Shown here: piece after piece, positions 35,241-47,100 of the stretch | How positions within the stretch are numbered: position 1 is the first letter of the stretch | How the letters are laid out: each line of letters opens with the position of its first letter | Source: Dama dama | Taxonomy: Eukaryota > Chordata > Mammalia > Artiodactyla > Cervidae | Length of the DNA stretch: 64,000 nt | Direction of reading: 5' to 3' | Assembly: GCF_033118175.1 (NCBI RefSeq) | Contig: NC_083692.1 | Coordinates: forward strand, 91,058,501 to 91,122,500 | Made by a program: the position numbers and the translations under genes | Notes under the pieces: model-generated | What the model was told of the DNA's origin: nothing | Seen by the model: only the letters and a program-made list of their open reading frames with translations | Databases searched by the model: none

Positions 35241-35689
35241 GTTGCAAAATAATTGTAAGTGATATTCTATTACTTAAAAAAAAAACCCTATGTTTTAAAA
35301 ACAAATTCCATATATATATTTTATTATTTTTTTGTGATTGATTTTGTTCTGTATTTTTATAATGTATTTTTGAGAGTCTAACCTCTACTCTAGGTTTTTA
35401 ATCTTTGCTTTTTGATATTTGCTATCACCTTTATGAATCTAATCTTCAGTACCCATTTTCACTTAGGAATTTGATTACTGGCTTGATTGCTCTCTCCTCT
35501 TTTGATTCTCCCTTTCCTCCTCCAGGTCACCTCTATCTCCTTCCTCCCTCCTCTCTTCTCTGCACAACTCTGTGAATCTCTCTGGGTGTTCCTGGCTGCA
35601 GAGAATTGCTTCACCATTAACCTAGGGGTTTTATCTTCTGTGCGGTATGGATGGAGAAGTCCTGAGGCTACTGTAAGAGAAGGACTGAA

Positions 35690-37790
35690 AGTCAGAGGCA
35701 GGAAGCTTAACTGTAAAACTTTAGAACATCAGGTAACTCCTGATACCAGGAACATTAATAGACAGGAGCTCAGCCAAAAGTCTCCATACCTATGCTGAAA
35801 CCAAGCTCCACTCAAGAGCCAACAAGTTCCAGTGCAAGACACATTACACTAATTCTCCAGCAAACAGGAACACAACCTTGAACATTACAAGACGGGCTGC
35901 CCAAAGCCATGCCAAACCCATAGACACCCCAAAACTCACCACTGGACACTTCATTGCACTCCAGAGAGAAGAGATCTAACTCCACCCACCAGAACATAGA
36001 CACAAACTCCCCCAACCAGGAAACCTTGACAAGCCACTAGTTCAACACCCACCCGCCCCCCCTGCCCCCAGGGAGCAGACTCCACAGTTAAGAGGAATCA
36101 CAAACTTCCAGCCTGCAGAAAGGGCACCCCAAACACAGCAATCTAAACAAAATGAAAAGGCAGAGAAATATTCAGAAGGTGAAGGAACATGATAAAACCC
36201 CACCAAACCAAACCAAAGAGGAGGAGATAGGGAGTCTACCTGAAAAAGAATTCAGAATAATGATTGTAAAGATGATCCAAAATCTTGAAAACAAAATGAA
36301 GTTACAGAAAAATAGACTAGAGACAAGGATTGAGAAGATGTAAGAAATGTTTAACAAGGACCTAGGAGAAATAAAGAGGAGTCAATCAATAATGAATAAT
36401 GCAATAACTGAGATCAAAAGCACCCTGGAGGGAACCAACAGTAGAATAACTGAGGCAGAAGAAAGGATAAGTGAGGTGGGGGATAGAATGGTGGAAATAA
36501 ATGAAGCATAAAGGAAAAAAGAAGAAAGAAAAGAAATGAGGACAACCTCAGAGACTTCTGGGACAGTGTTAAATGACCCAACATTCGAATCATGGGTGTC
36601 CTGGAAGAAGACAAAAAGAAAGGGCATGAGAAAATACTTGAGGAGATAACTGTTGAAAACTTCCCTAAAATGGAGAGGGAAATAGCTACCCAAGTCCAAG
36701 AGACCCAAAGAGTCCCAAACAGGATAAACCCAAGGTGAAACACCCCAAGACACATATTAATCAAACTAACAAAGATCAAACACAAAGAGCAAATATTAAA
36801 AGCAGCAAGGGAAAAGCAACAAGTAACACAAGGCTAACAGTTGATCTTTCAATAGAAACTCTTCAGGCCAGAAGGGAATGGCAGGACATACTTAAGGTGA
36901 TGAAAGAGAAAAACCTACAACCAAGAGTATTCTACCCAGCAAGGATCCCATTCAGAATTCAGATATGAAGGAGAAATCAGAAGCTTTACAGACAAGCAAA
37001 AGTTGAGAGAATTCAGCACCACCAAACCAGCTCTTCAACAAATGCTAAAAGATCTTCTCTAGACAGGAAATACAGACAAGGTTTATAAAAACGAACCCAA
37101 AACAACAATGGGATCATACTTATCAATAACTGCCTTAAATGTAAATGGGTTAAGTGCGCCAACCAAAAGAGAAAGATTGGCTGAATGGATACAAAAACAA
37201 GATCCCTATATATGCTGTCTACAAGAGACCCACCTCAAACCCAGGGACACATACAGACTGAAAGTGAAGGGCTGGAAAAAGATATTTCATGCAAATGGAG
37301 ACCAAGAGAAAGCAGGAGTAGCAATACCCATATCAGATAAAATAGACTTTGAAATAAAGACCATGATAAGAGACAGGAACACTACATAATGATCAAGGGA
37401 TCAATCCAAGAAGAAGATATAACAATTATATATGTACCCAACATAGGAGCACCTCAATACGTAAGGCAAATGCTAACAAGTATGAAAGGGGAAATTAACA
37501 GTAACACAGTAATAGTGAGAGACTTTAATACCCCACTCACACCTATGGATAGATCAACCAAACAGAAAATTAGCAAGAAAACACAAGCTTTAAATGATGC
37601 AATGAACCAGTTAGACCTAATTGATAGTTATAGGGCATTTCATCCCAAAACTATGGATTTTATATTTTTCTCAAGTGCACACAGAATGTTCTCCAGGATA
37701 GATCACATCCTGGGCCATAAATCTAGCCTTGGTAAATTAAAAAAAAATTGAAATCATTTCAAGCATCCTTTCTGAGCACAATGTAAAAAA
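35690..37790 (+). pseudogene. L1 5' part: ORF1 and start of ORF2, disrupted
   Basis: ORF1 starts at 36152 (MKRQRNIQKVKEHDK) and stops after 63 residues; further ORF1 pieces follow in other frames, including the conserved region near ETLQARREWQDILKVMKEK at 36856. ORF2 starts at 37108 (MGSYLSITALNVNGLSAPTK) with the endonuclease motif CCLQETHL, stops at 37389, and continues in another frame with RIDHILGHKSSL to about 37740. The RT and 3' UTR are missing, so this is a 3'-truncated, inactive L1. Confidence 0.9.
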
Positions 37791-37812
37791 AACTATTAAA
37801 AATACATTCCTA

Positions 37813-37821
37813 CTATATATA

Positions 37822-37852
<31 letters not shown>

Positions 37853-37853
37853 T
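37813..37853. repeat. (TA)/(TG) dinucleotide run
   Basis: Alternating TA and TG repeats directly after the L1 break at 37790. They may have contributed to the loss of the L1 3' part. Confidence 0.9.
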
Positions 37854-37879
37854 GATTTTTAAAAATTCATATCCAGTAC

Positions 37880-38700
37880 CTTTAATCACTAGGTTATATA
37901 TAGAGATTATCTGGCAAGGCCACACCTTTCTTACTATCTCTCTTTTTCTAATTTTCTCATGAGCCCTACAATATCTGCCCCCATGTGAACTTGAGGATTT
38001 GCAAGTCTATTTCCCCTCAATTTTCATGATTTTTCCCCTGGGATTTTATTACATTTATTAATTTAGAATAACTTTGCATCTTAAAATACTGTCTTTCTCT
38101 TTATGACCATGTGTATAGATTTCTTCATTTTATTTTGCATCTTCAAATTTACTTCAACAACTCTTACACATTTTTTGTAATATTATTCCTAGATATTTAA
38201 TCATTTTGCTGAAAACATAAAATAGATCTTTATGTCCACTATACTTTCAAAATAGTTATTGAATGTGAATAGAGAAGTGATGATTTTTGTATGCAACATT
38301 TTCAACCAGTCACTTTATTGAATACTACTGTTGCCTGTAAAAACTTTCCAGATCATCTTGAGATTTCTAGCTATATAATAATCTCATCTACATAAAATAT
38401 AATTTTCATTTTTACATTATTTTAAATTATCTAAATGTATTGTCTAGTATTGCCAGACCAAGGTAATAACAGAGAGGAATTGAGCATGCTTTCTTGACTT
38501 TATTTGGGTGCACTTTATTGACCTTATTAAATTGGAGTTAAAACCACATAGTTTGAAATAATTTTCCCCAATGTGTTTTTATTATTACCTAAAATTTGAT
38601 CCAATTATTATATAAATTTTGAATCTTTCAATGTAGGAAATCTATTTTTTAAAGGCTTTATTGGTTATCTGTTTGTCTCTTGGAAGTTTTATCAATATCC
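37880..38700 (-). repeat. Old L1 ORF2, antisense
   Basis: Antisense old L1 ORF2 phrases such as gtaatattattcctagatat, cagtcactttattgaatact and gtattgccagaccaaggtaa. Diverged; no frames survive. Confidence 0.55.
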
Positions 38701-38787
38701 ATCTCATCAACATTCTATTCTGAACATTGTAGTTATTACACACAAAATGAAATCTGTGTGTTTCATAAATCTAGTCTGACTTTTGTC

Positions 38788-38850
38788 ATATATATATGTA
38801 TATATATATAACAGAGAGAGACGGGGAGAAGGAGAGAGAGAAGTAAGAGC
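38788..38850. repeat. (TA)n and GA-rich simple repeat
   Basis: A run of TA units interrupted by gta, then acagagagagacggggag and further GA units, just upstream of a BovB copy. Confidence 0.85.
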
Positions 38851-38878
38851 CTGGAACATAATAAATGCTTGTTGCTAT

Positions 38879-39993
38879 TACTTATTGACTATGCCAAAGC
38901 CTTCGACTGTGTGGATCACAATAAACTGTGGAAAAAATAAATAAATAAATAAACTGTGGAAAATTCTGAAAGAGATGGAAATACCAGACCACCTGACCTG
39001 CCTCTTGAGAAGAATGCAGGTCAGGAAGCAACAGTTAGAAGTGGACACAGAACAACAGACTGGTTCCAAATAGGAAAGGGAGTATGTCAAGGCTGTGTAT
39101 TGTCACCCTGCTTATTTAACTTATATGCAGAGGACATCATGAGAAACGCTCGTCTGGAGGAAGCACAAGCTGGAATCAAGGTTGCCGGGAGAAATATCAA
39201 TAACCTCAGATATGCAGATGACACCACCCTTATGGCAGAAAGTGAAGAGGAACTAAAAAGCCTCTTGATGAAAGTGAAAGAGGAGAGTGGAAAAAGTTGG
39301 CTTAAAGCTTAACATTCAGAAAACGAAGATCATGGCGTCTGGTCCCATCACTTCATGGGAAATAGATGGGGAGACAGTGGAAACAGTGGGAGACTTTATT
39401 TTTGGGGGCTCCAAAATCACTGCAGATGGTGACTGCAGCCATGAAATTAAAAGACGCTTACTCCTTGGAAGGAAAGTTATGACCAACCTAGATAGCATGT
39501 TAAAAAGCAGAGACATTACTTTGCCAACAAAGGTCCGTCTGGTCAAGACTATGGTTTCTCCAGTGGTCATGTATGGATGTGAGAGTTGGACTATAAAGAA
39601 AGCTGAACGCCAAAGAATTGATGCTTTTGAACTGTGGTGTTGGACAAGACTCTTGAGAATCCCTTGGACTGCAAGGAGATCCAACCAGTCCATCCTAAAG
39701 GACATCAGTCCTGGGTGTTCACTGGAAGGACTGATGCTGAAGCTGAAACTCCAGTACTTTGGCCACCTCATGTGAAGAGTTGACTCATTGGAAAAGACCA
39801 TGATGCTGGGAGGGATTGGGGGCAGGAGGAGAAGGGGACGACGGAGGATGAGATGGCTGGATGGCATCACCGACTCGATGGGCATGAGTTTGAGTAAGCT
39901 CCGGGAGTTGGTGATGGACAGGGAGACCTGGCGGGCTGCAATTCATGGGGTCGCAAAGAGTCGGACATGACTGAGAGACTGAACTGAACTGAT
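38879..39993 (+). pseudogene. BovB (RTE) LINE, RT domain remnant
   Basis: 5'-truncated sense BovB. The frame 38956-39312 contains FQIGKGVCQGCVLSPCLFNL and the YADDTTLMAESEEELKSLL active-site region; a frameshift near 39290 moves the rest to 39287-39775 and 39788-39970. The YADD motif is intact but the element is split over three frames. attact flanks may be its target duplication. A 15-base duplication around AAT repeats lies at 38921-38963. Confidence 0.92.
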
Positions 39994-40977
39994 TACTTCC
40001 AAAAATATCCATGAAATTTAAATGCTCAAACACTACAAAAGATAAATTATTTTTAATTTTATTAATTATTACAAATTGATGCATTGTTTTGAAAAATAGA
40101 GAAATCAGCACATAACAAATAGCTGAAACAATGTCAAGAGAATATTAGACGGTGACAGATTTGAACTCTGACTTTTACAAACGTCTTCTTCAGCTGTTAA
40201 TCTATTTTTGCTTATTTATTTACTTATTTAAAATAATCAACCATCAGTGTTTCACTGAGCATCTATTACTATGCCTGGCCAATGATAAATACTTTGACGA
40301 AAAATATAAGAAGCATCTCACATGGTCCTTGTCCTTATTGGTTTATAATCTAACTATTTATGATTTGTAGAGATACACTGAAAAAATTCTGGGACCTAAT
40401 ACCTTTAAGTAAAATTATCTTTGAACCTAATCACTTTGGAAGGTTATATGATTATTTTTAAAAAATCCTAAAATATTTTATGCATCTGTTCCTTTGGGAT
40501 TGCCTTTGGAGTCATTATACAAGTCACTTAAGAAAGGCAGACTCATTGCTTTAATTTTAGTTTAGAATGCTGCTCTATCCTTCTGTACCTAGTGTAGTCA
40601 CCTGAATTAATCACTGCGTTTGTTGCTCACTAACTTTGGGTTATTTTAAAATCTCAGATTCACTCTAACTGGCAAGTTTTACTATTCTTGATGCCCTTCC
40701 AAAGCATGTCCTACAGCACTACTGGACAGTCAGTACCTGGAGGACGAGAAGCCTTTCTCATCAGCTTTGCATCTCGCCCAGCATCCAGCTCTCGCTGAAG
40801 CACACAGCAGGACCGTAAGACGAACCCTGTGTTGAATCGTCAGCACTTAAGCTGCCACTTGTTCTACAGCTGGAGACGACAGGGTGGGCTGAGGACAGAG
40901 GCGCGGAAGCGTTCCAGATGGGGTTTGGGGGGGATTTCTTTCCATTCTGCTGCTTCAGTGTTTTCCTTCATTACTCG
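39994..40977. other. BHMT2 3' flank / 3' UTR region
   Basis: Contains the BHMT2 3' UTR on the minus strand; its end is unknown. An old repeat lies at 40235-40375. 40680-40977 has unique sequence directly after the stop codon. Confidence 0.5.
40235..40375 (+). repeat. Old interspersed repeat (family unassigned)
   Basis: tttcactgagcatctattac, tatgcctggccaatgataaa and gtccttgtccttattggttt follow the same order as the repeats at 30325 and 60130. Strongly diverged. Confidence 0.4.
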
Positions 40978-41059
40978 TTAGGCATCTGGCTTTGACAGTG
41001 AAGGACAGAGAGGTCTACCAGAAGCCGGCCGCAGATTCTCCCAATAGTCCCTTCTAGCC
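40978..41059 (-). CDS. BHMT2: BHMT2 coding exon 8 with stop
   Basis: 82 bases after an AAACGCAG acceptor. One base completes Arg337, then ARRDYWENLRPASGRPLCPS and LSKPDA (338-363), and a TAA stop at 40980-40978. The short C-terminus is as in BHMT2; BHMT has a longer tail. For the 3' end, ATTAAA at 40555-40550 and AATAAA at 40220-40215 (minus strand) are the nearest poly(A) signals I see, about 420 and 760 bases past the stop; I cannot say which is used. Confidence 0.93.
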
Positions 41060-41128
41060 CTGCGTTTGAAAAGATATATAGTTAATCAGTTAAAAGGTTC
41101 ATGTCTATTTTATAAGCCAATATATTAT

Positions 41129-41162
<34 letters not shown>

Positions 41163-44100
41163 AGGCTAAATACACCTAAGTTTGGTGGACGATCAGGCTA
41201 AGGTAGAATTTCAGTTTTACCATATACACAGAAAATCTGTGCCCATATCCATTAATTTCAGGAGTCTTTCTATATTTATATTCTCAATAACAATCACTGG
41301 GTTTCAAATTGCTTTTCAGAAAAAGACAATGTGTTTGAATTTTACATGTTTTTGTGAATTTTATTCATCCAGAAATATCTAGCAGGATCCTTCTAGCCCT
41401 ACTCAATGTTTTAACATAATGACAAGTATATGAAGCCAGTTTTTTAAAAAAATTTAATTAAGTTACTTTTGGCTGTTTGGGGTCTTCACTGCTGCGTGGG
41501 CTTTTCTCTGATTGCCATGAGCGGAGGCTGCTTTCTAGTATACGGGCTTCTCACTGCAGGGTCTTCTCTTGCTGTGGAACACAGGCTCTGTGGTGCACAG
41601 GTTTGAGGGTGTTGCGGTTTCCAGGCTCAGAGCACAGGTTCAATAGTCACGGTGCGTGGGCTTAATTGCTCTGAGGCATGTTGGACCCTCCCTGACCAGG
41701 GACTGAACCCGTGTCTCCTGCATTGGCAGGTGGATTCTTTACCGCTGAGCCACCGGGGAAGCCCCTGAAGCCAGTTTTTAACATAAGGAGACAAAGTGAA
41801 ATTCTTAAGAAACTAACTAAAAACAGAGTACAAATCACGCAGTATTTGTATCTTGTTTTTAGGAAAGGAAAGAACACAAGGTTCCTGGTCACAGACTTTT
41901 GTGTTAAATATATTTTTACAGTTTTTTTTCACTTTACTTATGAAACAACTAATAAACCAGTATTTTTTTGGATGATGAAAATGTCAGAAGTCTATAGGTT
42001 TTTGGGTAATCACAAATTTTTGTGAACAGCAGTATGTTTGGGAGTTTAGGGTACAAGAAATGTCTGCCTTTAGTCTACAGAATAATGTTTTCAGTTGCTA
42101 ATGAATTCCAAAGATCCTTAGACAATGTATATTAAAATAAGCCATTTCTCACTTATCTGAACTATTTTAATCATCATCAAAGTACACTTTCCTCACCTTT
42201 TAATTATGTTTCTATTTAGTCCTTTTTTTTCTAAGCATGAGACCTTTAAAAAAATCTTTCTGGATAAATATCCATATCTTTCAGAAGAAATGTTTGCCTA
42301 AATGATTTCTTGCATATGTCTACAATACAAACATATTTGCATTCAGAAAGTTGTCCCAGTTCAAAAATGAAGACTATTCTAAATCTCTTCCCCACTGAAA
42401 TGGATAAAGTACAAAAGTGGATTAAAGACATAATAGCACTGATTAGAGAAGATGGCAGAGAAGATAGCTGGTTTATGAAAGATGGAAAAGTGATGGCATT
42501 GTTTGACAGGAGAAAGAGAGGGAGAGGGAGATGGGAAGAGGATAATTTGAAACAGAATAGTGATTTAAGGAGCCTCCCAGAAAAGTGTCTCCAACAATAA
42601 AGTGATTGATTGTAACAAACAGCATAATCTAGATACTGGAAAACCTTAGAGAAGGGGAAGGCCTGTTATTCTTCTTTCAACAATAGAAAAGAAAGTTAAT
42701 TAGACATCCCTATAAAACCAAATGTTGTATAAAGGAAGTTGTAGTCCAACTCTGATGTAAATTAAAATATGACCTGAATTTGGACTATGAATGAAATGTA
42801 AAAGGAGAGACTCAATTTGACCTTGATGCTGGGAACATTCTCCTACACAGGGCTCAGGTTCTGTGAAATAGGTTTATTTCTATTTCCTTGGTTTTGTAAT
42901 GAATAATGTTTAGAAAATCATGACATAGTACCAAGATATTAGATTGGAAATTTGATTAGTGGCACAAGATACGATAGATATCAGATATTAAAGCAAGACA
43001 GATACTCTGCAGAATTTTCAGAGTAGGTTGCTAAGAGCCGGTCAGCTGACTCACTGACTCTACACTGGAAAATCAGATCACAGAGACCAGTGAGTTGGAT
43101 ACTTTGCTTGTGGTTAAATTGAGATTAGACCACACTCTTAGAGTTCATCTCCATAAAGGAAGGGTGAAAAGTCTTGTAGCCAGTTTTGAGCCTAATAGGG
43201 GAGGGTGTGCCTAAAATCAGGCTCAAGAGAAATACCAAGAAGGAAAATGAGACTCTCACAAATGGGGTATATCTGTAGTTGACCTATTGAGAAAGTCAGG
43301 ATCTGAGGGTGAAGCAGAGAAAAAAATTTTACAGAAAAATGCAATGCCTGTAGCATGAGAAATAACACAAGTTCCTGGTGGAAACCTCTGAAGAGCTGTA
43401 AATACACTCATGAGGACCTGCCAGGCCCAGGGAGTGTGGTCTTATAACAGTGTGCCCGTCAGGCTGTAGCAGTTTACTGCTTTTCCAGCTTCTCTCCTCA
43501 TTCTTTGAATCTGGAGAGGTCAGAAACAGTGACCAGCAATGTGGGAAGGGAGGGTTGGAAGCACAAGACAGAGAAAGAGAAAGATCAGACGAGCCATCCC
43601 TGCTTTCCTACATATTAAAATCTTCTGCTAGAAAAAAGGAGAATTTTAAGCTTGAAACAAGTTCCAAGTTTTGATTTCACATGGAATTGAACACTTAATT
43701 ACTGAATTGCCATTGTGTTTTCTTATACTGTGTTTAGTTATAAACACTGATGATCTAAAAGGAATGGTATACCATAGAGAAACCAAGTACATGAGGGAGG
43801 AAAAGCGGAAGAAAATAGAGGAAGTCAATTCTTATTTTACAGAGAATGGAATCAAAAGATACTGCCTCATATTAATGGATTAAAAAATAGGTAGTTAAAT
43901 ATGAAATTCAAACTTGTAAAGATAACTAACAGAACAAGCAAAGAAGTAACAAGGCAAAATTGGCAAAAGGAGAACAGGGAAAGTGGGAAGATCATCTGAT
44001 TTAAATTTTTCAGCTTTCATAATTACCACTTAAAATTGATGAAACAAGAGTTAGAGGAACAAGACTTCAAAACATAAATGGCAAATAAGTTACCCCTGGG

Positions 44101-47100
44101 ATAGGATAGATGTCAAGAATGGGGTGGCTTTTACCCTTCATTTTATACATTTCTATACTTATGAATTTTTATTACCATGTGCATGCATAATGTTAACAAT
44201 AAATGAGATTAGAGGAAAATAGTAATATTAATTTAAAAATTCCTACCTGGCTCTAATCCAGGGTTTGGTGTGTGTATTGAGACCACTTCCCCAGCTGCCA
44301 TGTTTTTCTGAAGCTGGTGGCAAAAATCCCCTCTCCGGGGCCAGCTCCTCTGCAATCGCTCTGATGTGATAAGGCTCAAAGCCACAGCACCCGCCTATGT
44401 ACCTGACCCCCAGGTTGTAGGCTTCTCTGGCATACTTTTGAATATCCCATCTGGTTGCAACTCTGGGCTCCAGTGCTGTAATACAATAGATATGGTACTT
44501 CTGTTACCACCTCTGTTTTCAAATGTATTTTTTTTCAATGGCAAAACTAAATTTTAGAGTATGAGTTCTTTAGATAGCTCATTTTTGGTTGACATTGAAT
44601 GCCTTTGTCTTATGCAATCTCGTATCATAAGTCTGTGTTGTATTATAGTTGTTCCTGACAGCCATTTCTATTTTGTCACAAGAAATCACAAGGTCTCTAA
44701 TATGCACCCGAGCTCACCAAAGGGATATTCAGGGAGATCCAGAAACCCTCCTTTGCCACAGTCGGGCATGTGGAACCCCAGGGACTGCACCATCAAATGT
44801 GCTTTCAGCCCTGCAGCCTGTAGGGCTTCCTTCATGAGGCTCATGGTCTTCAGGCTGGTCCAGGGCCCAAATTGGCAGTTCACACCAACAACTGAAGCCC
44901 CTGTGCAAAGAAATACATTTATTTACTTGTTTCACAATTTATTTACTTGTTTATTTTTTAAAATTGAAGTCTAGTTGATTTACAATGCTGTGTTAGTTTC
45001 AGATGTACAGTGAAGTGATTCAGTTAAACATATATATATTTATAAATATATATTCTTTTCAGATTCTTTTTCATTATAGGTTGTTACAAGATGCTGAATA
45101 TAGTTCCCTGTCCTATACAGTAGGTCCTTGTTGTTTATCTATTTTATATATAGGAATGTGTATCTGTTAACCCCAAACTCTTAATTTATCTCTTGCCACT
45201 TCCTGTTCCCCTTTGGTAACTAAAAAGTTTGTTTTCTAAGTCTATGGTCTTTTTCTGTTTGGTAAATAAGTTAATTTGTATTATTTTATTAGATTCCACA
45301 TATAAGTGATATAATATTTGTCTTTCTCGGTCTGACTTCATTTCTATAGACTAACAACAAAACATCAGAAAGAGAAATTAAGGAAACAATCCCATTTACC
45401 ACTGTATCAAAAAGAATAAAATACCTAGAAATAAACCTACTTAACTAAGGAGGCAAAAGACCCATACTCTGAAAACTATAAGACACTGATGAAAGAAACT
45501 GAACATGGCACAGACAAATGGAAAGCTCTTGGATTGGAAGAATCAATATTTTAGAAATGATCCTACCACCCAAGGCAATCTACAGATTCAATGAATTATG
45601 AATGGCATTTTCCCCAAAACTAGAGCAAATAATTTTAACATTTGTATGTAAACACAGAAGACCCTGAAGAGCCAAAAAAGATCTTGAGAAAGAGGAACGG
45701 AGCTGGAGGAATCAAGCTCCCTGACTTCTGTTGGCACCACAGAGATACAGTTTGGTACAGTTTGTACCAAGTACAGTTTGGTACTGGCACAAAAACAGAC
45801 ACAGAGATCTTTTTTTTAATAGTTGGAAGGTGCCTTAGAAATTAGCTATCCCCCTCCACTTCTTAAGTTTTACTGATAAAGAAATCAATTCCAATTAACG
45901 ATTTTATTTCCAAACTGCTCTCCCAACCTTAAGAAACATTGTTAACTTTCATAAACAATAACTGAACTGCTTGTCACATCATGGGTCCACATTACCTGCC
46001 TTCACCAGCTTCACAGCACATTCTCCAGGTGTTATACCATACATGTCTCCCTCTGGGCCTATGCACATAGTGGCTGCCACAGGCTTTCCAGATTCTTTTA
46101 AGACTTCTACAGCCCACACAGCTTCTACAGCATGTTCAAAATACTAAGAGAAATTTAATGTTTTTCTATTGGTCCAAATAGAAAGCAGACTTTAAGTGGT
46201 AGACCATAAATGTTGCAAAAAACAGCTATAAAAATTACCAAATTTATGTAATAAAATGTGCTAAGAAATGTGCCTTTATCAGGCTAAAGAAAATTTTTTC
46301 TGAGTAAATTTTAATTCTTTTAACAATAACATATAGATTTTCATTCAGATATTATACTATTAATAAAAAAGGATTTTAAAGTAGTTGAGTACTTAAAATT
46401 ATGATTTTGAAGGAACAAAAGTTTTATTTATAAATTTTGGACTCTTTTTTTTTCCTAATGTAACTAGGGTGGTCTCTGAAGAATAGTGAATAGTTTTTTA
46501 TGCTTTACACTTCAAAATACTTTTCTATTCACTTCTAGTTAGATAGTCATACGCTCATGACCATGTCAGTCTCTAGGTCGTGTCCTACTCTGTGCGAACC
46601 CATGGACTGTAGCCCACCAGGCTCCTCTGTTCAGGGATTTTCCAGGCAAGAGTACTGGAGTGGGTTGCCATTTCCTTCTCCAGGGGGATCTTCCTGACCC
46701 AAGATTTGAAACCACGCCTCCTGTGTCTCCTCCATTGGCAGGAGGATTCTTTACCACTGAGCCACCTGGGAAGCCCTGTTATTGATAAGTGCTCCATAAA
46801 ATAGGAAGGGAAATATTATTTCCCCAGGTGAGAATATTGAGGCACAGAGAAGGGAGGGGTACCTATTGAGTGTCCTTGCTGACGGTGGAGCGGACACCTT
46901 GTCTGGTAAACCCAGGCCATTTGCTGGGGTGCTTCCCCTGCACTTAAGGAACCCCCTTAAGTGCCACAATTGAAGAGCTGATCTTAGTTTAAGTAGGTGG
47001 AGAAAAGCTAGCAGAAATTTCTGTTTCTCTCTTCTTGATTTAGATTCTGCAGAAGCAATACGTGAGGAATTGCAGAGAAAGTCAAAAGAGAGGCTTTTAA

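Noticed and set aside
36152..37751. Active L1
   Set aside because: ORF1 and ORF2 both carry stops and frame changes and the 3' half is missing.
39316..39885. 189-codon frame opposite BovB
   Set aside because: Antisense shadow of the BovB frame. The same pattern recurs opposite other BovB copies (9439-10008, 16165-16794).
42310..42600. 96-codon open frame, plus strand
   Set aside because: Intronic in BHMT2, charged composition without a known family, no promoter or exon structure seen.
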